DNA of 9,548 nucleotides from an uncultured Coriobacteriia bacterium (GTDB taxonomy: Bacteria; Actinomycetota; Coriobacteriia; Coriobacteriales; QAMH01): assembly GCA_949283445.1 (NCBI GenBank), contig CASDTD010000110.1:1-9548 (forward strand). The letters are read 5' to 3'. Both the position numbers and the translations under genes were made by a program. Below, piece after piece: positions 5,997 through 9,548 of the stretch (its first letter is position 1; each line of letters begins with the position of its first letter). Under the pieces are notes generated by a model. The model did no database searches, was not told the origin of the DNA, and was given only the letters and a program-made list of their open reading frames with translations.

Positions 5997-6806
5997 ATGG
6001 AACGAAAAGCAGACGAGCTTCTGGAATACCTCGTAGACTATCTCGTTGACGAACGCACGAACTACGGCAACGGCATGGAAGCACCGCTCCTGCTTGCCCA
6101 CGAGGCCGAAACCCGTTGGCAGCTGTTCCGCGCGCTCGTGAACACGCGCGTGCCCCTCAGTGCAGACCCCGCTTTCTACGAAGCCCAAGACACGCTGCTT
6201 TCCTCGCTCATCGACAAAGCGGGCATCTCCACGCTCGCCGATGCCCAACGCGGCGCGATCGAAGCGCATATGTTCCTGTGGAGAGGGGACATCACGACGC
6301 TTTCCGTCGATGCCATCGTCAACGCCGCCAACTCCCGCTTGCTGGGATGCTGGGCGCCCAACCACCTTTGCATCGACAACGCCATCCACACCTATGCGGG
6401 CGTACAGCTGCGCGAAGAGTGCGCACGCCTCATGCAAGCCAAGGGCATTACAGACGAGCCGACCGGCTTGGCGGAAGTCACAGCCGCCTACAACCTGCCC
6501 GCCAAGCACGTCATTCACACGGTGGGCCCCATCGTAAGCGGCGCTGTGCAGCCCGGGCAGGCCGACCAGCTCGCGAGCTGTTACACGAGCTGCCTGGACG
6601 CCGCCGCAGCATGCGCATGCACGAGCATCGCGTTTTGCTGCATCAGCACCGGCGTGTTCGGCTACCCGCAAGAGCAGGCCGCCCGCATCGCCGTCGAAAC
6701 CGTGCACGCCTGGCTTTCCGCGCATCCCGACGCGAACATCGACATCGTCTTCGACGTCTTTTCGGGCGAAGACGAGCGTCTCTACCGCGAGCTATTGGGG
6801 CTGTAG
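5997..6806 (+). CDS. Zn-dependent macrodomain protein, protein-ADP-ribose hydrolase
   Basis: A 269-residue protein. An N-terminal helical region (1-90) precedes a macrodomain that starts at MFLWRGDITTLSVDAIVNAANS (92-113). GDI (97-99) and NAAN (109-112) are the ADP-ribose-binding motifs. GCWAPNHLCID supplies the C118/H123/C125 set that marks the Zn-macro class. HVIHTVGPI (171-179) and FCCISTGVFGYP (213-224) form the phosphate and distal-ribose loops. Known members of this class in Staphylococcus and Streptococcus remove ADP-ribose from a lipoyl-carrier protein modified by a linked SirTM sirtuin. No SirTM, GcvH-like or lipoate ligase gene is visible here. Nine Cys are present. ATG 5997 is set by GGAG 8 nt upstream; a TTG at 5955 would overlap the promoter. 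The nitrilase gene starts 4 nt after the stop, so the two are almost certainly co-transcribed. Confidence 0.9.
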   Translation: MERKADELLEYLVDYLVDERTNYGNGMEAPLLLAHEAETRWQLFRALVNTRVPLSADPAFYEAQDTLLSSLIDKAGISTLADAQRGAIEAHMFLWRGDITTLSVDAIVNAANSRLLGCWAPNHLCIDNAIHTYAGVQLREECARLMQAKGITDEPTGLAEVTAAYNLPAKHVIHTVGPIVSGAVQPGQADQLASCYTSCLDAAAACACTSIAFCCISTGVFGYPQEQAARIAVETVHAWLSAHPDANIDIVFDVFSGEDERLYRELLGL

Positions 6807-6810
6807 CGCC

Positions 6811-7602
6811 ATGGCGACGTTCACGCTGGCACTCGCGCAGTGCGCACGCCCCGCAGACGGCGACGTGCTTTCCCAAGTGCGCCACTGGATGGCGCGCGCC
6901 GCCGGCATGCACGCTGACATGCTCGTCTTTCCCGAATGCCTCATGACGCCCTTTGAACTGCCGCCCGAACAGTTCGATGCAGCGGCGCAGAGCCTGGACG
7001 GGCCGTTCGCGCGCGCCGTCAACGCCCTGGCCCGCGAACACGGGCTGTGGGTTGTCTACACCGTCAACGAGAAAAATCCTGACGGCGGCAAGCCCTTCAA
7101 CACGGCCGTCATCTGCGACAGCACCGGCGAGCTACGCGGCGCCTACCGCAAGGTGCACCTCTTCGACGTCGGCGGCTACCGGGAGTCGGACAAGATGAGC
7201 GCGGGCGACACGTTGTTCGAACCCATCGAAACACCGTTCGGCAGGATCGGGCTGGGCATCTGCTACGACCTGCGCTTCCCCGAACTCGCGCGCAAGCAGG
7301 CGCTACAGGGCTGTGACATGCTCGTGTACCCGTCTGCCTGGGTCGCAGGCGAGCGCAAAGTCGAGCAATGGCGGACGCTGCTTGCCGCCCGGGCCATCGA
7401 AAACGAGCTCTTCGTGGCCGGACTCTCGCGCACGGGCGGAAAATACGCCGGCTACAGCGCCGTGTTCGGCCCGAGAGGCGAACTGCTCGACAGCGCCGAA
7501 GACGACGAGACGCTGCTCCTCGCGCATATCGACACTGGCATCGCACAGGCCACGCGCTTGCAGGTGCCCGTCTTCGAGCACCGCCGCCCAGACATCTACT
7601 GA
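6811..7602 (+). CDS. Nitrilase-superfamily carbon-nitrogen hydrolase (omega-amidase/Nit2-like)
   Basis: A 263-residue C-N hydrolase with an intact Glu-Lys-Cys triad: E42 in LVFPECLMTP, K114 in YRKVHLFD, and C151 in GICYDLRFPE. The length and the GICYDLRFPE signature place it near omega-amidase and deaminated-glutathione amidase enzymes, which hydrolyse small amides such as 2-oxoglutaramate to release ammonia. True nitrile hydrolysis is unlikely. The exact substrate is inference. It probably acts in the cytosol, as no signal or membrane segment is present. It starts 4 nt after the macrodomain stop, with GGGG about 10 nt before the ATG inside the end of that gene, so it is likely translationally coupled. 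Its 3' end overlaps the convergent permease gene by 7 nt (7596-7602). Confidence 0.9.
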   Translation: MATFTLALAQCARPADGDVLSQVRHWMARAAGMHADMLVFPECLMTPFELPPEQFDAAAQSLDGPFARAVNALAREHGLWVVYTVNEKNPDGGKPFNTAVICDSTGELRGAYRKVHLFDVGGYRESDKMSAGDTLFEPIETPFGRIGLGICYDLRFPELARKQALQGCDMLVYPSAWVAGERKVEQWRTLLAARAIENELFVAGLSRTGGKYAGYSAVFGPRGELLDSAEDDETLLLAHIDTGIAQATRLQVPVFEHRRPDIY

Positions 7603-8534
7603 ACGCGCGATGTATTCGCCCTTCTCCTGCGGCTCATGAGCGCGATGGAGACGATGACGAGCACGACACCCACGATGCCAGCCACCCCTAAAGGCTCGTG
7701 ATAGACAAGCACGCCGAACAGCGCCGCGATGACGGTCTCGACCGAGGCGATGACGGGCACCCGGCTCGTCTCGGAAATGCGCTCGACGCCGATGTAATAG
7801 AGCACGTAGGCAATCGCCGTCGGGAAAAGCCCCATGCCCGCCCCGACGAGAAGCATCGGCGTGTTCAGCTGTACCGGTACTTCCCAGGGACGCATGAACA
7901 GAAAGCAGAACACGGAAGCGAACAGATAGCTATAGGTGCTGATGACGAACGGGTTTGCGGAGCTGCCCGCCGCGCGCACGATGAGCGCCGCCATCGCGTA
8001 ACAAATGCCCGACGCGACGCCAGCTGTCACGCCGAAAACGGAGAATTCCAGTGCCGTGAAATCGCCACCCGTGACGACGAGCGCGCAACCGACGATGTCG
8101 ACGACCACGGCGAGCACTTTGACGCCCGAAGCCACCTCCTTGAAGAAAAGCACCGATGCCACAAGCCCCACGATGGGCGCCACGTTGAGCAGCACCGACG
8201 CCGTCGCGACACCGGACAGCTCGACGGATGTCGCGTAGAACACGTTGTAGACGCCGTGGCAGACAAGCCCCAGTGCGATGCTGGCGACGAGCGTCTTAGC
8301 GTCGACACGCAGCGATTTCACGCCGAATTTCGCAATGGTGATGGGCAGCATGAAGACGAAGGCGAAGGCGACGCGCAAGAAAGCCGTGAGCTCGACGCCG
8401 GCGCCGCACGCGCTCATCGTGGCCATGAACGGGCCGATGAGCCCCCATATCACGCCCGCGACGAAAACGAACGCGTAACCCGCGCGCTCCCCGCTCACCC
8501 GCACCGCGCCCCCCTCTTTGCTTGCCTGGCCCAT
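7596..8534 (-). CDS. EamA/DMT-superfamily permease (second copy)
   Basis: A 312-residue membrane protein with about ten hydrophobic helices in two EamA halves. It shows VIWGLIGPF in TM1, LSGVATASVLLNVAPIVGLVAS before the mid-point, VVTGGDF between the halves, and VIASVETVIAALFGVLVYHEP near the end, where the VYHEP-type Glu is typical. It ends in a basic tail (SRRRRANTSR) expected on the cytoplasmic side. The substrate is unknown. It is only distantly similar to the permease at 4964-5911, so this is not a recent duplication. The start is uncertain: ATG 8534 has only AGAG nearby, while GTG 8504 is preceded by GAGGGGGG and would still keep every helix. No terminator lies between it and the nitrilase gene. 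Confidence 0.87.
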   Translation of the reverse strand: MGQASKEGGAVRVSGERAGYAFVFVAGVIWGLIGPFMATMSACGAGVELTAFLRVAFAFVFMLPITIAKFGVKSLRVDAKTLVASIALGLVCHGVYNVFYATSVELSGVATASVLLNVAPIVGLVASVLFFKEVASGVKVLAVVVDIVGCALVVTGGDFTALEFSVFGVTAGVASGICYAMAALIVRAAGSSANPFVISTYSYLFASVFCFLFMRPWEVPVQLNTPMLLVGAGMGLFPTAIAYVLYYIGVERISETSRVPVIASVETVIAALFGVLVYHEPLGVAGIVGVVLVIVSIALMSRRRRANTSRVQ

Positions 8535-8661
8535 GAATCTCTGTCACGCACAGGATACGCGTCGCGCATCCGCAAAACTGCTCATCTCGTCCCTATGTGG
8601 TTGAAATGCGAAATTGTGTCGATATTCGAAGCGCTCTGCCCCCGAATTTCGCAGCAGTAGT

Positions 8662-8694
8662 TCGATTTGGCGGACATTTTGCCGAAAAAATCGA
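8662..8694. repeat. Imperfect inverted repeat (hairpin candidate)
   Basis: TCGATTT (8662-8668) pairs with AAATCGA (8688-8694). Inside it GGC (8669-8671) pairs with GCC (8681-8683), leaving four bases bulged on the right side and a 9-nt loop. No U-tract follows on either strand, so it is not a standard terminator. It overlaps no gene. Confidence 0.4.
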
Positions 8695-8796
8695 GTTGTG
8701 CGCGGTTCGCTTCGACAGAACTTCCAATCTCATCCGCCTTGCTCCCCGATAGCCAGGCCACAATCACGCACGCAGGCAACGGCTCCCTGTCATCTC

Positions 8797-8826
8797 TTGC
8801 GCTCAAGACACGGCAAGGTTTATAGT
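8797..8826 (+). promoter_or_regulatory. Candidate promoter for the small membrane protein
   Basis: TATAGT (8821-8826) is five of six to the -10 consensus; TTGCGC (8797-8802) is a partial -35 at 18-bp spacing. The predicted start near 8833 leaves a leader of about 25 nt to ATG 8858. Confidence 0.45.
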
Positions 8827-8857
8827 ACGTGCGGTTTATCGAAAGAAAGAAGCGCGC

Positions 8858-9340
8858 ATGTTCAAAATCAAGACGGAATGGCTCGTCGTGGTGGCAGGCA
8901 TCGTCTGGGCCATCGCCGGTCTCAACATCTTCAAGCTCGGCATCGACGCCTACACGTCGCATGCATGGCAACTGCCCGTGTTCATCGCGTTGCTCGTGGG
9001 CACGGTGGCCGTGTTCACGATGTTTCATCTCAAGGTGTTCAACAAGATGGTGGGCAAGCACGTGAGCCGCATTCGCGCTTACCCCGACGCCAAGACCAAC
9101 GTCTTCAAGTTCTTCGACGTGCGCGGCTACCTCATCATGGCCATCATGATGGGCGGAGGCATCTCACTGCGCATGTCCGGCCTCGTCCCCGCCTGGTTCA
9201 TCGCGTTTTTCTACACAGGCATCGGCTTTGCGCTCGCCATCGCCGGCGTGAGCTTTCTGGGACGCCACTTCGCGCAGCGCGGGAAACTCCCCTGCCCCTT
9301 CGTCTTCAGAAGCTGGGCGATAGACGACGCCGCGAAATAG
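8858..9340 (+). CDS. Small four-helix membrane protein of unknown function
   Basis: A 160-residue protein whose family I cannot name with confidence. Predicted membrane helices are at about 8-26, 39-57, 88-106 and 110-134, with a basic loop (residues 58-85, HLKVFNKMVGKHVSRIRAYP) between helices two and three. The last part of that loop, FKFFDVRGYLIMAIMMGGG, leads into helix three. The second pair, GLVPAWFIAFFYTGIGFALAIAG, has the look of a conserved core. No catalytic or metal-binding pattern is seen. The ribosome binding site is weak (GAAAGAAAGAAG before ATG 8858). The coding frame is well supported by length, composition and the hydrophobic pattern. It stands alone, with a candidate promoter upstream and a hairpin downstream. 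Confidence 0.8.
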   Translation: MFKIKTEWLVVVAGIVWAIAGLNIFKLGIDAYTSHAWQLPVFIALLVGTVAVFTMFHLKVFNKMVGKHVSRIRAYPDAKTNVFKFFDVRGYLIMAIMMGGGISLRMSGLVPAWFIAFFYTGIGFALAIAGVSFLGRHFAQRGKLPCPFVFRSWAIDDAAK

Positions 9341-9476
9341 GCTGCGCGCCGGCGCACGTGTCGCGTACGTACACGCCTTACTCGCCCCCTCTGCTTACGC
9401 GCATTTGACGAGGTTTTGTCCGCATGGCTGAACCGAAGCTTCGTCATATGGACAGCCGCATATCTCCCCCGCATGC
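9341..9476. other. Non-coding gap after the membrane protein
   Basis: No supported gene. It contains two short perfect palindromes, GCGCCGGCGC (9346-9355) and CGAAGCTTCG (9434-9443), and an isolated TTGACG (9405-9410) without a matching -10. These are too common in GC-rich DNA to interpret alone. Confidence 0.35.
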
Positions 9477-9540
9477 CACACGAGCTTTTGCCCCAGTCAC
9501 CGAGGCAAAAGCTCGTCGTGTTTGAGCCGTTTTTAGTTTT
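9477..9540 (+). terminator. Terminator-like hairpin at the right edge
   Basis: ACGAGCTTTTGCC (9480-9492) and GGCAAAAGCTCGT (9504-9516) are perfect 13-bp arms around an 11-nt loop. CAC (9477-9479) and GTG (9518-9520) extend the stem past one bulged base. TTT follows at once and a better U-tract, TTTTTAGTTTT, comes 10 nt later. The plus strand suits an end for the membrane protein transcript, although it is 137 bp past that stop. On the minus strand there is no U-tract. Confidence 0.55.
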
Positions 9541-9548
9541 CGTCGGGA

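Larger units (their letters stand above)
8535..8857. other. Divergent intergenic region with inverted repeats
   Basis: This 323-bp gap lies between the second permease and the small membrane protein. No frame with a ribosome binding site was found. Its middle (about 8600-8700) is richer in A/T than the surrounding genes and carries TGCGAAATT (8607-8615) facing AATTTCGCA (8645-8653), and TCGATTT (8662-8668) facing AAATCGA (8688-8694). These may be regulator sites or a structured leader. No confident minus-strand promoter for the permease was seen. Confidence 0.45.

Noticed and set aside
5202..6725. Very long minus-strand frame of 507 codons across the permease and macrodomain genes
   Set aside because: It overlaps two well-recognised genes in the wrong frame; its composition is His/Arg/Gly-rich, typical of shadow frames in GC-rich DNA.
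7698..8660. Plus-strand frame of 320 codons opposite the second permease
   Set aside because: Asp/His/Arg-rich antisense of a hydrophobic membrane protein; no ribosome binding site or family resemblance.
9424..9525. 33-codon frame beginning MAEPKLRHMD with GAGG 10 nt upstream
   Set aside because: It runs straight through the 13-bp hairpin, has no promoter and no recognisable character; more likely chance than a peptide gene.
1..9548. Mobile element, prophage, CRISPR or defence island
   Set aside because: No transposase, integrase, direct-repeat array, tRNA-end or toxin-antitoxin pair was seen; the macrodomain alone does not make a defence system.

Overview
The window is GC-rich, gene-dense bacterial chromosome. 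LL-diaminopimelate aminotransferase, a class IV branched-chain aminotransferase, a Zn-type macrodomain, two EamA permeases and a short peptide-deformylase-like protein together resemble the class Coriobacteriia (an Eggerthellales relative such as Slackia, Adlercreutzia or Gordonibacter). That assignment is inference from protein character and base composition, not from a database search. No insertion sequence, phage gene, tRNA, rRNA or CRISPR array is visible.

Layout, left to right. (1) The 3' half of dapL (lysine/peptidoglycan precursor synthesis) runs off the left edge and is followed by a HAD-family phosphatase. (2) A long minus-strand gene encodes a secreted coiled-coil protein with a C-terminal lysozyme-like domain. 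Its stop codon overlaps the HAD stop in the 4-bp palindrome CTAG, and a perfect 12-bp inverted repeat lies where its transcript should start. (3) A short plus-strand gene encodes a peptide-deformylase fold whose catalytic Glu is Ser and whose other active-site motifs are rich in Cys. (4) ilvE follows, ending in a strong hairpin terminator that may also serve the next gene from the other side. (5) A minus-strand DMT/EamA permease is divergent from a two-gene unit: a Zn-dependent macrodomain ADP-ribosyl hydrolase and a nitrilase-family amidohydrolase, 4 nt apart. (6) A second minus-strand EamA permease overlaps the nitrilase 3' end by 7 nt. (7) A roughly 320-bp non-coding stretch with inverted repeats leads to a small four-helix membrane protein of unknown function, then a terminator-like hairpin at the right edge.

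Most of this is housekeeping metabolism and transport. The parts that deserve a second look are the deformylase-like protein with an altered active site, the macrodomain-nitrilase pair without the usual sirtuin and lipoylation partners, and the secreted hydrolase under an apparent operator. I see no clear evidence for a multi-gene novel system.
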